This document shows positions 12,018 to 24,225 of a stretch of DNA of 64,000 bases, one piece after another. The position numbers were made by a program, and so were the translations under genes. The stretch's first letter is position 1. Each line of letters starts with the position of its first letter. The stretch is from Cryphonectria parasitica EP155 (taxonomy: Eukaryota; Ascomycota; Sordariomycetes; Diaporthales; Cryphonectriaceae). The stretch is taken from positions 3,528,759 through 3,592,758 of the forward strand of contig NW_024468911.1 of assembly GCF_011745365.1 (NCBI RefSeq), written 5' to 3'. Below the pieces are notes generated by a model. It ran no database searches, was not told the DNA's origin, and saw nothing but the letters and a program-made list of their open reading frames with translations.

Positions 12018-12469
12018 AGTTTTCGGATTGGTGTTTTTGGTCCTTTCTTTCTTTTTTTCTTCTTTTCTCTCCTTGCGTCCTCTTTTGTTGGAGACACAGT
12101 AAGGTTCGGTTGAGGAGGGGTTGGCTTTTCTTGTATGATCAAGGACCCCCCTTTTCCCCTTATTTGTACTGCCACTTTCAAGCCCGTGGGGAAAACGTAA
12201 ATTGGTTGGAATACAGGGAATGAAATAACCCAACACAAATCCAGAAGAAAAAGAAAAAAAATGTTACACAAGAGGACTTTTCTTGCACGGTGCCGTAAGG
12301 GGTTACACTTCAGAGTTTGACAAAATGGCACGACATCAGCCCACGAGAGGCACGATTTTCCCCTTCCCCCGGGGGGTTTGGGTTTCTGCATCCCTTTAAG
12401 TACTTGAATCCGTTTGCATCGCCCATTCTAGGTGAGCTAGGTGAGTTTGGGGTTCAATTGGCTAACACC

Positions 12470-12497
12470 TTTTTTTTTTTTTTTTTTTTTTTTTTTT
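12470..12497. repeat. Poly-T tract (28 T)
   Basis: Uninterrupted T run in intergenic DNA. No transposon-like sequence lies beside it that would mark it as a retroelement tail. Confidence 0.85.
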
Positions 12498-13881
12498 GAT
12501 TATTTAACTTTAGGGGCAACACTTGGGCGTTGGTTAGCGCTAGGGGGAGCAAGAAAGGAAGAGACACCCAGACACAACATCGGCAAGACAATTGCCCATT
12601 CTAGGGGAATCCTGAACATTCCTTCTCCCGTACTAGTGAGACTGGGAAAAGAAAGAGAGAAAAAAAGAAAGAAAAAAAAGGGGCATGACCAAGAATACCA
12701 AGCAAACAAACACGACTGCGCACAGGACCCTTTGTCTCCCTCCCCCACCTCATACTCTTTCTCTTCTCTTGGTGGTGTGCAGCAGCAGTAGCTTCCCGCG
12801 CGCCAGACGAAACAACGGACACAACGCTGGGCTTCCAACGGTTAAACAGTCTTGACTACCCTGCACTGGGGACTTTGGGGGCTGCAGATCATAGCGTGTT
12901 ACATGACTTACTTGCATGGAGGGGAGAGGCGGGAAGGGGGGGTATATGAGGAAAGGCTTGGCGGGTGCAATACAGAGCCAAAAAGGAGCCTGGCATTATT
13001 TCCTAGTGAACTCTCGAATGAGCCTTCCCAAAAGGACAGGCTGTTGAGGTTGAAGGGGGTGGGGGGGGGAGGGTAAAGGTAGGATAAGGGGACAAAAGAC
13101 AAGATTCCCGAGATTGGATACACAGGGATGGTGTGTGTATATATGGTGGGATGTGAGACAAACCATAGCAAGGCTTTGCTAGCCTTGCACGAAAAAGAAG
13201 GCTTGGGCATCGAGATCCGAGTCGGCCTGTCGTGACTTCATGATGGCCTCATTCGTGTAGTACGTGCGTGCAGTACGAGCAACATGTGTTGTGCTGACTA
13301 GCATAAAGTGGTCCAAACACATGCATTGACCGAGGAAACCCGGTACGCAGAGATCCTTGCTTTTTGGCACACGCCATTGTTCGTTCGGTTGGGTGGTACA
13401 TGGCGCCAGCCTACGGAAGTCAAGGCAAAACGCCCGTGTAGCTCGCTGGAACTTCATGTTGCAACACCTCGGCGGCAGCCATGTAACAACAGCCTCCTTC
13501 TGCGGACAGGATCCTCCCGCTGCCAGCCGGATTCTCCATCTCGGAGCAGTCGGGTTACGTATGTGTGTTCTAGCATGACACAAGACTGACTGACTATCGC
13601 CGCCACACGTATGATGTCGTCGAGCTGCATGGGTCGCTGGGAAAGTGCATGGAGCCCTCCTGAGCGCCAAAGGCAGTCTTGACACCATCGCTGTTCCTGG
13701 GCATGGGTTTGTTGTAGGTGTCGAGTAGAGATTTTGTCTAATCCTTCTCTAGATTGGGCCCTTCCATACTGTGCGCGCTGTCTTATGTCCACATGGTGAT
13801 GATACAGGAGAAATTCAACATACCGGCGACGCTCTGACGCTGCAAATTCAAACAGCCAGTTTCCCCCCTCAACTCCCCTCT

Positions 13882-14520
13882 CTAATTCTTCTCCCACGTC
13901 TCCTTGGCAATCTTGGACAGCACAGCCTTGTCAACATACTTCCCCTCGTCGTCCCAGTTCTTGCCCAGTAGCTCCTTCATCACCTCCCCCTGCTTCTTCC
14001 CACCCGCCTTCGCCTCGCGCACCACACCCTCCACGATCCCCCGCAGCTCCTCCTCCTCGACCACCTTCACCCCGGTCCCGGCCACATACTCATCAATCAC
14101 CCGGATCTGCGCCTCTTCTTTCTCCACCAGGTCCTGCCGGCTCGCCTTGAGCGCCTCCTCCCGCGCCTCGTGGTTGCCCCGCGCCGTCTTACGCATCAGC
14201 GCAATCAGCTGCCCGTCTGTCCGGATGGGGCTCGATGTCTTGGCCGCGTTGGTCGTCGCCGCGAGGATGTTGCGGAGCACCGACAGCCGGGGTGCGTCCT
14301 TGGCGCGCATGGCTGTCTTGAGGTCGGCCTTCAGCTTGGACAGGAGCGGCGGCGGCGGCGCGTCTGTCGTTGTCTTTTCTGTGGAGTAGGGCCGGGTCGA
14401 CCAGAGACATCTTGCGGAGGAGGAGGAGGGATGGGAGATCCGCAGGGCGGAGGTGCGCATTGAGGAGCACATGTGCCGGCGCAGGGCCGTGTTGATGGTG
14501 GTGGTGGTGGTGCTGGCCAT
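13882..14520 (-). CDS. AIM41: AIM41-like mitochondrial protein with YqeY/GatB-like domain
   Basis: Single-exon gene of 212 aa starting at the ATG at 14520, which has A at -3. The N-terminal ~45 residues are Thr/Ser/Arg-rich with almost no acidic residues, as in a mitochondrial presequence. The rest is the YqeY-like helical domain. It opens with a LKADLKTAMRAKD segment, continues through LRNILAA, and has a C-terminal GIVEGVVREA...GEVMKELLGK block, the part related to the tail of GatB. Yeast Aim41 is a mitochondrial protein of similar size whose molecular role is not well defined. A GatB-like role in aminoacyl-tRNA handling is only inferred from the domain. No introns or defects were seen. Confidence 0.92.
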   Translation of the reverse strand: MASTTTTTINTALRRHMCSSMRTSALRISHPSSSSARCLWSTRPYSTEKTTTDAPPPPLLSKLKADLKTAMRAKDAPRLSVLRNILAATTNAAKTSSPIRTDGQLIALMRKTARGNHEAREEALKASRQDLVEKEEAQIRVIDEYVAGTGVKVVEEEELRGIVEGVVREAKAGGKKQGEVMKELLGKNWDDEGKYVDKAVLSKIAKETWEKN

Positions 14521-15906
14521 TGTTGTTGTTGGCAAAGTATCGAAGGAAAAAGGGAGAGCTTGCTTTGGAGCTGCTGCTTGTAGGTACGGGCCTCCTATGG
14601 AAAGCAGGTAAGGTAACTGCTACCTTGTCCGGTGCGTATCGTTCGGTGACAACCGCAGCTGAGCTCTTAAGCCGGCAAATGTTGAATCAATCGCACAATG
14701 GGGGGAGTCGTGGTTCAGTACTGCATAGTAAAACCTCCGTTTTGATGCTTGATTGGCGAAAATTTTGGGAGGGCGGGAGCGGGAGCTTGGGCCAGTGCTT
14801 GCAGCACGCAGTACTACTAACAGGGCCCTGCTCCTAGGCCCCAGTGGCCCCCAACGCTGCTTCCCCCCCCCCTCCCCCCCCCGCTGTGGGGCTGACTATT
14901 CGAGGACCCTGGCACGCTGGCAGATCGCGTTATCCCTGCCTCCACGTGGTAGGGAAAAACGGGAGGACCCAGGGGACCCGTTTCTGGCCCCCTCCAAGAA
15001 GGCTTTCATCTCAATTTCCTATTTGTCTGCCAAAGTTCGTTCAGAGTATGATGATCACTATGGCCTTTCTCAAATCTTAGGAGGACAAACAAACCTCCCG
15101 ATTGAAATTACCCTGCAATGACTTTCCAAGGCAGAATTCATATCTCTTCGGGGGGAACTCCCTCCAGAGACTGTCATTACTTCTCTAGGAAAGCTTCCTG
15201 ATCATAACAAGACGGTTGGTGTAGTAATATCGCCCTTTGACTCTCACTATCTACATCTCGAAACGAATCAGATCCTGCATTCTCTCCCTCAAGACGGCGT
15301 CTTTTCAACACATACTCAAGTAAAATTTAACGGAAGATGCGTTCATTGTACGCTGAAAATTGAGGACAGCTGAGGCTACATTCACTTTTTATTATACTCA
15401 AATTCATCACTAACTCAGCCACCCACTTTAATAGCCGATGCCTAGAGTGTGTGTGAGTCTTGAAGAATCATGAGATTATACGTGCTGTCGACCTTGAACA
15501 TACACTAATTGCCCCTCAAGAATCCTCATAGCATCTACTGCCAGCGAACACCTAGCTTAGAGGGCCCCGCCATTCGTCGAGCTCGCTAGGATCGTCCACG
15601 CTTTCGACTAGGTGTTCCCCTTTTTTTTGGGGGGGGGGGGGGGTAATTGATAGAAACATCTCGGTGGAGAATTATGCTAGCATAATTGCTGCAAGGGGTA
15701 GAGAGAGGGGCATCAACACGTTGCATCTAGCGAATCTGCCGTTGATCTCACTCACTGGTCGCCCGTCTTGTTGTATTCCTTCGAGACTACAGATGAAGAG
15801 AGAGAGAGAGAGATCCACGATGCAAGAGAAACACCTCATATAAACCCTGCTGACCTTACGCCCTTACCCTCCAAAGAAGCACAACAACAGTAACCACAAT
15901 ACCACC
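14521..15906. other. Intergenic region, no supported gene
   Basis: Contains the AIM41 promoter at its left end and the 3' flank of LSB6 at its right. The middle (15100-15620) is more A/T-rich and has no long frame. A T8 run followed directly by G15 lies at 15621-15643. Nothing else is recognisable. Confidence 0.6.
15621..15643. repeat. T8G15 homopolymer junction
   Basis: Eight T directly followed by 15 G. A near-identical T8G13 junction occurs at 28798-28818. Confidence 0.85.
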
Positions 15907-18460
15907 TCAACACCACGTAAAGACAGGATTCCTCGCCTTGACGGGTTCCAGCCTCTCTACAATGACCTTCCGCTGGTTCCCCTCCATGCCCTCGGCGGCC
16001 GCATAGCCGAGGTCGCCCGACACGTCGTCGTCATCATACCTCGGCCCGCTGCCGCCGTACCCGTGCAACTGCTGGTAGATCGTGTGGCTGTTCCGCCGCC
16101 CGATGGCCGTCGCGTACGAGTATCTGCGCTCCCGCCGGGGCGTTGAGATATTGATGATGGAATTGGACCGGTGTGGTCCGGGGAAGCTGGCCCCACCTGC
16201 CAGCGCACGCGGCAGCAGTGCCGGACGGTCCTTGGTCGCCCGCGTTGGCGACGATGCTGCCGTGTGTTCGCTGTTGAGGATCAACGAGTCTTCTATCGAT
16301 GGCGTCTCGGCGTCTAGCGCTGTGTCGGTGACGTTGCCCGATAGCTCAAATCTGCCGGCGTTGGGCATCTGAGTGGCGGGGCTGGACATGCCGAGCAGGT
16401 CAGCCGCGGATGGTGATGTCGAGTTTGCGGCGCCAATGTCCATCTCTTCTTCGATGCCCTTCTGGAAATCATCTTCCGCGCGTCGGCGCATCTCGGAGGA
16501 TGTCACCCTCATAGGAACGGCGACTGGCACATCCACCAGATCATCCCACACGCATACCTTTGCGCGCCGCGTCAGCTCGAGTGGGCCGTGATCCGGTGTC
16601 TTCAGTGTCTCGACCACATTCCATGCCTGGCCCTTCATGACAGCGATCTGACGCGAGAACATCTTCTCCTGGAAATCAGGATCGACCTGGAAGATCTTCC
16701 TCAGGGCGTGCTGTGTCTGGCTCCACCAAGCCGTAGATGTAAGCAGCGGGAGAAAGTGATCCCGTGTCTTCTGAGAGAACGGTCTTCCGATGAGGTCCAC
16801 AGGCAAGAACAACCATCCAAATGGGAAGCTATTTATCACTTTGTCAGCCCGAGTCGTGCCCCATCGTCTCGAGATCCGAGCAGCAGCAGCAGCAGTACTC
16901 ACCTCCGCCAAGCATCAGGGTGTTTCCAGGGCCACGACAGGGAGTTGTCGATGGCTCCTATGCTGATCTTCGGATCTCTTGGTCGCTCTCCAGGGCTGGA
17001 AGCATTCATGGGCTTCTGAACCTTGTAGGGGTACGAAGCGCGGTCCTGTGGTTTTCTCTGCGACAAGTCCACCGGCCTAGGACCCTCTTCTTGTTCCGTC
17101 GTGTCCGTGTTTAGCTGCACGGGTTCTGATACTATCGAGACTTCCTGCGTCTGCCAATCCACCTTGATCATCCAGTTATCCAGGCCTCGATCCGTATTCC
17201 GCATGATGTAGTCCAAAATAACAAGTTTCTCGAGCTGTTCTCGGAAGGCCTGTTTGAGTGTCTCGGTCCACACGAAGTTATCGGGGCCGGGAATGCGGTC
17301 TGGCGTGTTCAGCCCATCCTCATCAGCACCGTCATCTTGAGTGCCTCCAGTTATCGTGCGGCAGTTGTCACCCCATCCCTTGCGCTTATTCCGATGGGTT
17401 TCGTTGGTCCGGTACCCTGAGAGGTACTGATCTGGCCAGGGATGCTCCCGCAAAAAGATATTGGCATCCTTGAAGCCCTTGAGGAAGACCTGAAAGCTTC
17501 CAGGCTTCTCCGGTAATGGCTTTCTGTTTCTGGAATAGTTATAGCGATCCCAGAACGGATAGTGAAATGATTTAGACGAGAGCCACACGACATCAGTATA
17601 TGGTACCATATGTGTCCGCAGTTGGCAGTCCAGAGTGTAGGCCGCTGCCTCACTCACGTACGAAAGGTTAGGAATGAGACTTGCCGTCACATATGTCAGC
17701 CAGGGTGCCTAGTGGAGAGAGTCAAAGTGCGAAAGAGGGGGAAAACATAAACAAAGAAATAAAACAACAACAGGTTTCCCACATACCATGCCCTGCCGAA
17801 GCAGCAAGGGAAAAGGTTCCTGTGAATCCACTTGTTCCATTTCGGGTTTCCCGCGGCATAGGGTTCCTCGTCTTTGGGCTTGAACACGCCTACTACCTTG
17901 CCGTCCGGGTTCCGGGCAAAGTAGCTCCCCGAGCTGCCCTGAGAGATCATGCGCGGGTGCACGCCCTGCTCGATGGCCACGCGCACGCCCTCGACAATAA
18001 CCTCGAACTCGTCCCTGGTCATGACACCCTCCTGCGGCACGGCCAGGGCCTGCGCGGTGGCGGGCCTCACGCCCTCGGGCGCCTGGAACACGCTGTAGTG
18101 GATCTCGAGCTGCTCGTCATCCTCGCCGTGCCGGCCCTTCTTCCCCCTCTTGAACTTGCCCTTGATCTCCGCCGTCCAGCGCTCCAGCCTCGCGTTCAGA
18201 GCGCCCATATCGATCCCCGAATTGCTCCTGCCGCGACGATTCGGCCGGGATTTGCCTCCTCCACTCCTGGCGCCGTAGCCGCGTGGCGAGGTCATGCCCG
18301 AGTGCGGACGTGGCTGGCTCGTTTGATTGCCTCGAGGGGCGGCCGGGTGCTGCAGCGACGCGAAGCTGTTCACCATAATATCATCGTCGGAGTCGTCGCT
18401 GGAGTGGTCGGCCTGTTCCAGGCGCTCGTAACCTGTCGTGGGTGGGCGGCTTCGAGGCAT
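15907..18460 (-). CDS. LSB6: Type II phosphatidylinositol 4-kinase
   Basis: Phosphorylates phosphatidylinositol at the 4-position on endosomal, vacuolar and plasma membranes. Exons 17787-18460, 16903-17679 and 15907-16828 give 790 aa. The introns are 17680-17786 and 16829-16902. The first uses a CAAG acceptor, chosen because it joins FGRAC to LIPNLSYVSEAA as in the family. Visible motifs are the glycine-rich SQGSSGSYF (about 173-181), the FKPKDEEPY segment with the likely ATP-binding lysine, a CC pair just before the first junction (the palmitoylated-cysteine region in animal homologues), the catalytic loop DYIMRNTDRGLDNW, and AIDNSLSWPWKHPDAWR with the metal-binding Asp. The Ser-rich N-terminus and C-terminal tail are low-complexity. 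GCP2 lies upstream in the same direction, about 960 bp away. Confidence 0.95.
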
Positions 18461-19422
18461 CGTGGCGGGTGCTGACGAGTGTCGGTTTCAGGTAGAGTTC
18501 GTAGGTATGATGAGTTGGAGGGATCCAAGGTCTATTGTAGAGTAGGTATTGTTCCAATTTTATGCCATCATCTCCCCAAACAGTGGATGTCGTAGCTTAT
18601 GTGGAAGAATAAGGCCAGCACAGCACAGGCCCTCTCAAAGAACAAGGCTCCGCGTTGGCACAAACAGAAAGAGGACTACTCGGTAGTTGCTTCGAATTAA
18701 TTCATAAAGGAAAAGAATAACACAAGTCTTTGCAGAGAAGAGAATCAAATACCAAGTAGAACGAGCGTCTCGAAGATGAGCACTGGCGTCCGAAAGTGGA
18801 GAGATGATTATTCTGTAAAGGATGTCATTTGTGGTGTTGTCAAGAAAGACAGAGAGGTTAAGCTTTCAGCGTCAAATACCACGCTGTGACGTGCTGTTCC
18901 CGTCTCACCCATCCACACCATCTCAAGCCTGTGCCGGCCGGCGCTCCGCCCTCAAGTATTGGCTCGCTACAGTAGGACTCGCGCTGTAGGTTGTTAATAC
19001 AACCCCGAGCCGCCGCCCCTATCGATAACTCACTTACTCAGGGGTCATGCGCCTGAAACTTTCCCCTGCTGAACCAAATTATTCGCAGATGATTTGGGGA
19101 ACACACCTTTGCCCCTCTCTTGGCAACCTCCACCAGGATTGATTCTACATTGTTTTCTGGTCAATATGTGGTCCCCGCTCTCGTACCTGGTATCATGATT
19201 TGAATCTACAGCATTGAGTGTAAAAAAGCCGCCGCCGCCCCCCCTGTCCATTTTGACCATCATCCATCCATCCGTCATTTTCGAACGCCCATATACTTAG
19301 TTATAGTCAGTCAGTCAATCAGTCAGTGTGCGAGTAAGACCCGACGGACCGAGTAAAACGCCACTCAGCAATGCAAGTCGTCTCCAAGCCATATGCGTAA
19401 TGCTCATGACCACACCAATTGC
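18461..19422. other. Intergenic region upstream of LSB6
   Basis: Carries the LSB6 promoter and the 3' flank of the gamma-tubulin complex gene. No frame is recognisable. A TCAG/TCAA simple repeat lies around 19305-19326. Confidence 0.6.
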
Positions 19423-22347
19423 TCAACCAATTGTGGGGTCATCGTCATTTCTTAGTGTGTTGTGCTCCGTTCCCTGGCTCGCGGCACTCAGTCTCGCACA
19501 GAGGCTGAGAAGGACGACTGTTTCCGTCGCCGCGTAGTGATTCAAGGCATCGAGGAGGATCTTGAGATGCCGGCCAAAGTTGTACTCCCACGCCTTCAGC
19601 GTGTCCATGATCATAGTAAACTGCGCTTCGGGTGTCTTGGACGACTCGCCATGCGCCGACTGCCATTTCTCCCGATTCGCCTGTATCTGCTTCCACTGCT
19701 CGTCTGTAACGTTCCTCGGCTTGGTCGGACCCTGCAGGTCTGGATCCGCCCTCTCTAGGTTCCTCGTTATCCAGTCAATACTTGTTGTGAATGTATTGCA
19801 GTTGTTCATGAGCTTGGAGTGGACCTATAAAAGACAGCTGAAGTCAGCCTTGATCATTTGTCTGCAGCATGTCACGGCGCGCGCGCAGGTGCTTAGACTT
19901 ACCCTGAGAAGCTTGCTGTTCGTCAACATGCACTCCTTCAGGCAGGTATCCAGGAAGTCCACATGGTCCTGCATCAACTCATCGACCGTCCGATCGAGAA
20001 GACCCTTGGACGTCCCATTATCCTTCGTCTTGAGCCGGGACATGAGCGACTGCCAATTCGGCTCTATAACCTCTGCCGTGCAGAAATACAGGAGCTGTTG
20101 GACAAAGACAAGCATGCGAGCCCTGAGCGTCCAAATGCGCCTCTTCCACAGCTCGAGCTCCTTGTTGGAGCTCTTCCGGTACCACACAAAACCTCGGGTC
20201 TGTACCTGCCATGCGATGGTCAGTTGCGCCTCGAGGTGGCGCAGAGACAAGAGGTACCGGAACAAGGCCTGGTATCTCCAGATTGTCTTCCGACTGATGA
20301 CAAGCGACACTGGAAACGGTAGCGCATAGTCCAGCTGTAACGAGGTAAAGCCGTTGGCTCTCTTGTCGCTCTCGATCGGTTGGTCCTTCAGAGGCTGCAG
20401 CGACCCGCCCTCCTCAATTCCGGTGATATTAACAACGCGTTGGAGAGACTTGATGAGGGTGATCTCGTTCATCTGAACCTTCACATCCTCCTTGAAGGGA
20501 TCCATAGCGACAATACTGCCTGGTTGTCTCAGTACCAAGTCAAGCAGCGACTGCAGCTTGACGGTATTGACAACCTGAACGGGCTTTCGCAGCTCGGAGG
20601 CCCCAAGCTCGAGGAAGTAGTTGAAATAGTCGGACGGGTCGAGGAAGAAGTAATGTTTTAGAGACCGCAGGCGGTCGGGCAGTGCATGTGTCGTGAGCAG
20701 CAGCTGCATCAAGGACTCGTTCGCGTGAGAGTAGGCATTGTTGACATTTTCCTGGAACCTGTTGTCGTCAAAGGATTTCGGCTTGTCTTTAACATCTTTG
20801 CTGACATCCACGCCACCACACTCCCGCACAACATTCAGGTACTTCCCGGCGAGGAGGCATTTTTCCTTGACCCCCTCTAGCTGCGGCGGAACCTCCTTGT
20901 CGCGGATGGTATACCGCCTCTCCCAGTACTCATCCGTATAGTCTTGTTGTAGCCTCTCCCGCCGCAAGCTTTTCTGCTCCTTGATCAAGAACTCGCCATG
21001 CGGATCATTGATGCTGCCATGATGTAGCCATTCGTTTAGCATGACCATGTACGGCCTGCTCGAGTCTCTGAGGAGCGTTGTGAGCAGCTCTCTCGCGGCT
21101 GGGTCTCCAGACATGTTTTCTAATCGTTTAGTGATGAGGCCGAGCACCACTCCTCCTTTACAGATCTTCTTGCCGGTCATATTACCCGGGACGAGTTCTC
21201 CACCATCCCTCAACTGCTCTAGAATCTGATCGAAGTCGTCCGCGCTGTCACTAGATTCGTCGGTCTCATCGTCCAGGAGAGCATTGCGTTTCAGCAGCTC
21301 ATGTGCCAGCGAGTAGAGCTGGAACATCATATGACTCGTAGGTAGGATGTGGATATTGAGAACGTGTAAGGTGAAAGCGTCGTTTGTGAGGAATTGGGTC
21401 TCTAACTGGGCGATCAACACCAGGTAGTCCTGTAGGAACTTTCGTATTGAGGCGCACAGCGCATGGTTGACGGACCCAAATTCGTCGCGGCTCTGGACAT
21501 CGACAAAGGTTTCCAGCGCCGTGTAGTACGTAGCCATCTTCAGCATGGACATCGTGAGGTCCTGTAAGCTCGGATCAAGGCCTGGCAGGATGCGGTATGG
21601 TGGACCGCCTAGCCGATCTCGTTCCTCGTTCGGATCGTATCCCTTGCCGAAGCGCACGTACTGACCCTCATAGCCCATGAAGACATATAAAAGATCTTCT
21701 AGTATAACGGCCTCTTGCGCTTCGAGCGACAATTCGGACAGCGGTCTGGGCTGTACTGACGAGGGCGCTTGTGAAGCCAGCGGCGGTATCGATATTCGAG
21801 AAGCCAGCGGCGCAGAGGTGTGCGGTACAAGGGTCGCTTCCGGTTCCCAAGGAGCTGTTGCCGCGCAGCATTAGCACATACACATACACACACACACACA
21901 CACATCACGATCCATCATGCACATGTGGCATAGGCTGTTTGGGGCGCTCATGCCTTGCGGGGCCACCTCCTGCCTCACTTCCTTAGGTCTTGTCTCGGCA
22001 TTCCTCCTGCCATCCGGCATCCTCGCCTGGGCCTTGGCCATGGATGGCATGTGTCTTCGGTCAGGGCTCTTCACTTTCGAGACCATCGCCTCGCGCGTCG
22101 TCGCCGTGTGTTTGTCGATGCGCTTCTCCCGCTCCTCGAATGACCTCATACTGTTCGTTCGCGGGTTGCCTGACAGTGTCCTTTTATGCGCTGGCCTCTC
22201 TGGTCCTGATGCTGGCGAGTTGCTCCCGGGTTTTTGTGTCCTAGAGGCAGTCTCCTGGGCGCTCATGCGGGGCGCCCGCGAGGATGTCTTGTCTGCCGCT
22301 GAGCCATTGCTTCTCCTGTTGTCGCCATATCTGGTTGGGGCGGACAT
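19423..22347 (-). CDS. SPC97: Gamma-tubulin complex component 2 (Spc97/GCP2)
   Basis: Subunit of the gamma-tubulin small complex that nucleates microtubules at the spindle pole body. Exons 21909-22347, 19903-21854 and 19423-19824 give 930 aa. The introns are 21855-21908 (54 bp) and 19825-19902 (GTAAGT donor, TAG acceptor). Exon 1 encodes a basic, Ser/Arg-rich, probably disordered N-terminus. Exon 2 carries the GCP core, beginning at LEDLLYVFMGYEGQYVRF with a GLDPSLQDL segment nearby, and including HYFFLDPSDYFNYFLELG and the gamma-tubulin-binding region (LPFPVSLVISRKTIWRYQALFRYLL). Exon 3 ends the second GRIP-type helical domain. The first intron begins beside a CA/GT microsatellite, so its exact donor is less certain than the rest. 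It is divergent from PUP2 with 516 bp between start codons. Confidence 0.94.
21878..21904. repeat. (CA)n microsatellite inside GCP2 intron 1
   Basis: CA/CATA units on the + strand, read as GT on the gene strand. They fill the 5' half of a 54-bp intron immediately after its donor. Confidence 0.85.
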
Positions 22348-22863
22348 GGCGACGAATCACATCTGCAGTCGCGACCATGCACTCGTCACCATGGCAAGTA
22401 GTGCGGTACGGTAGATGTGGTGCTGCGGCGGGCAGATTGTCTGATTCGTTCTGTTTACTATGGGAGCGGCAAGTCGCGATAAATTGGCGGGCACGGGCGC
22501 GTCACTGCTGCCAGAGCATACTACTATGTACCACCCCTGCGCGCGCCATAGGGGGGGGGGGCCTACTGCTGTGGTCAGTGCTTGCAACAGCAGTTGATCC
22601 GCTGGGGTCTGTAAACCCTGTACGTAGCTTCCGCAGCCAGCGACAGGGGTGCGTCACCCTCCTGCCTGGAGCTCAGCTTCAACAACGTCAAACAGCCAGC
22701 CGACCTTCCACGACTACTGCATCTTCCTGAACTCATTCCACCTTCTCGTACCCCTCCTCCCTCGCAGACTATTTCACTCGCCCAGCTCTTGAGAGAGCTT
22801 TCCCTGTGTCCTCCACAACGCCCATTTCTCCCTTCCAAATTCTTCACAACCAAAGCCGCCAAG
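22348..22863. promoter_or_regulatory. Shared divergent promoter region of GCP2 and PUP2
   Basis: The 516 bp between the two start codons must hold both promoters. The half next to PUP2 (22660-22860) is CT-rich. A G10 run lies at about 22552-22561. No specific factor site is assigned. Confidence 0.5.
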
Positions 22864-23822
22864 ATGTTTATGGCAAGATCAGAATACGGTCAGTCCTCCT
22901 CCCAACATCTCCTCCTCATTCTACCTTTGCAGTCTTCCCTCGATCCCATCCTCGCACCTTGGTTCCTGCTAACCCCACCTCTCCTCCCTACCAGACCGGG
23001 GCATCAACACCTTCTCCCCTGAAGGCCGCCTTTTCCAGGTCGAGTACTCCCTCGAGGCCATCAAGCTCGGCTCCACGGCGATCGGCGTCGCGACCAACGA
23101 GGGCGTCGTGCTCGGCGTCGAGAAGCGCGTGACGTCCACCCTGCTCGAGACCTCCTCCGTCGAGAAGATTGTCGAGATTGACCGCCATATCGGCTGCGCC
23201 ATGAGCGGCCTGCAGGCCGACGCCCGCAGCATGTTTGAGCACGCCCGCGTCGAGTGCCAGAGCCACGCCTTCAACTACAACGAGGCCCTGCGCGTCGAGT
23301 CCTGCACCCAGGCCATCTGTGACCTCGCCCTGCGCTTCGGCGAGTCTGCGGACGGCGAGGAGAGCATCATGAGCAGGCCCTTTGGCGTGGCCCTGCTGAT
23401 CGCCGGCTACGATGAGGACGGCCCAAGCTTGTACCATGCCGAGCCTACAGGAACCTTCTACCGGTATGATGCCAAGGCCATTGGGAGCGGCAGTGAGGGT
23501 GCGCAGGCGGAGTTGCAGAACGAGTACCACAAGGTGTGTTTCCTTATTTATCTCACCAGCCAACCAACCAATTTCTTCCTGCATTGATCATGAGTCTGCC
23601 GTCTCGATTGATACTAACAACCACTCCTTCTTTTTTTTTTTTTCACAGTCTCTCACTCTCACAGATGCAGAGACATTGGTGCTCAAGACACTGAAGCAGG
23701 TGATGGAGGAGAAGCTGGATTCCAAGAACGTGCAACTGGCAAGCGTGACCAAGGAGAAGGGCTTCCGGATATACACGGACGAGGAGATGGCTGCGGTCGT
23801 GGAGCGTCTACCCGCAAACTAA
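22864..23822 (+). CDS. PUP2: 20S proteasome subunit alpha 5
   Basis: Alpha-ring subunit of the 20S proteasome core. Exons 22864-22888, 22995-23533 and 23649-23822 give 245 aa, the normal family length. The introns are 22889-22994 (GTCAGT donor) and 23534-23648 (GTGTGT donor, long T tract before the CAG). Exon 1 is only 25 nt and encodes the first eight residues. Splicing restores the alpha-subunit signature [34 protein letters not shown] across the junction. The end of the protein ([16 protein letters not shown]) matches alpha-5 rather than other alpha subunits. Like all alpha subunits it lacks the catalytic N-terminal Thr. Confidence 0.97.
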
Positions 23823-24225
23823 TCACGCACGGACGTCAACCAAGAACACAACAATACCTAGTCATTGACAGGAGACCGAGATCCGCAAAAAGGGACTAGA
23901 GAAAGCGTCGGTGCCTTTGTAAGTAATGGCCTTGAGCATGGGCCAAAGAAAAGAAAGGGACAAGATCTCGCTTCATCTCAAATGTATGACGATTAGAGCA
24001 AATGTGAAACGAGAACTCATCAAGAAGACAGGAGGACATGATCCTCAGAAGGACGATCTGTATCATTATTCCATTGACAATTAGAAGGCACTGAAACCCA
24101 CATCTGCATCGAAGAAGCGTCCTGTAACCCGCTCCGTGGAAGAAGACGCCTACACCTGGTCAGGAAATATTGGGGAAACACACAACAGAACCCAGTAAAA
24201 CACCCCCCCCCCCCCTCAAGCCACC
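23823..24225. other. Intergenic region between convergent PUP2 and Zn2Cys6 gene
   Basis: 3' flanks of both genes, A-rich, with a C14 run at about 24203-24216. No gene or RNA feature was seen. Confidence 0.6.

Larger units (their letters stand above)
11851..13881. other. Intergenic region with simple repeats
   Basis: No supported gene. It contains (TTTC)n, (GT)n and poly-T tracts and several short GC-balanced frames (for example around 13180-13690 on the - strand) without recognisable protein features. The right end holds the 3' flank of AIM41. Confidence 0.55.

Noticed and set aside
12470..12497. Poly-T tract as the tail of a retroelement insertion
   Set aside because: No LINE/SINE-like body, reverse transcriptase frame or target-site duplication was found beside it.
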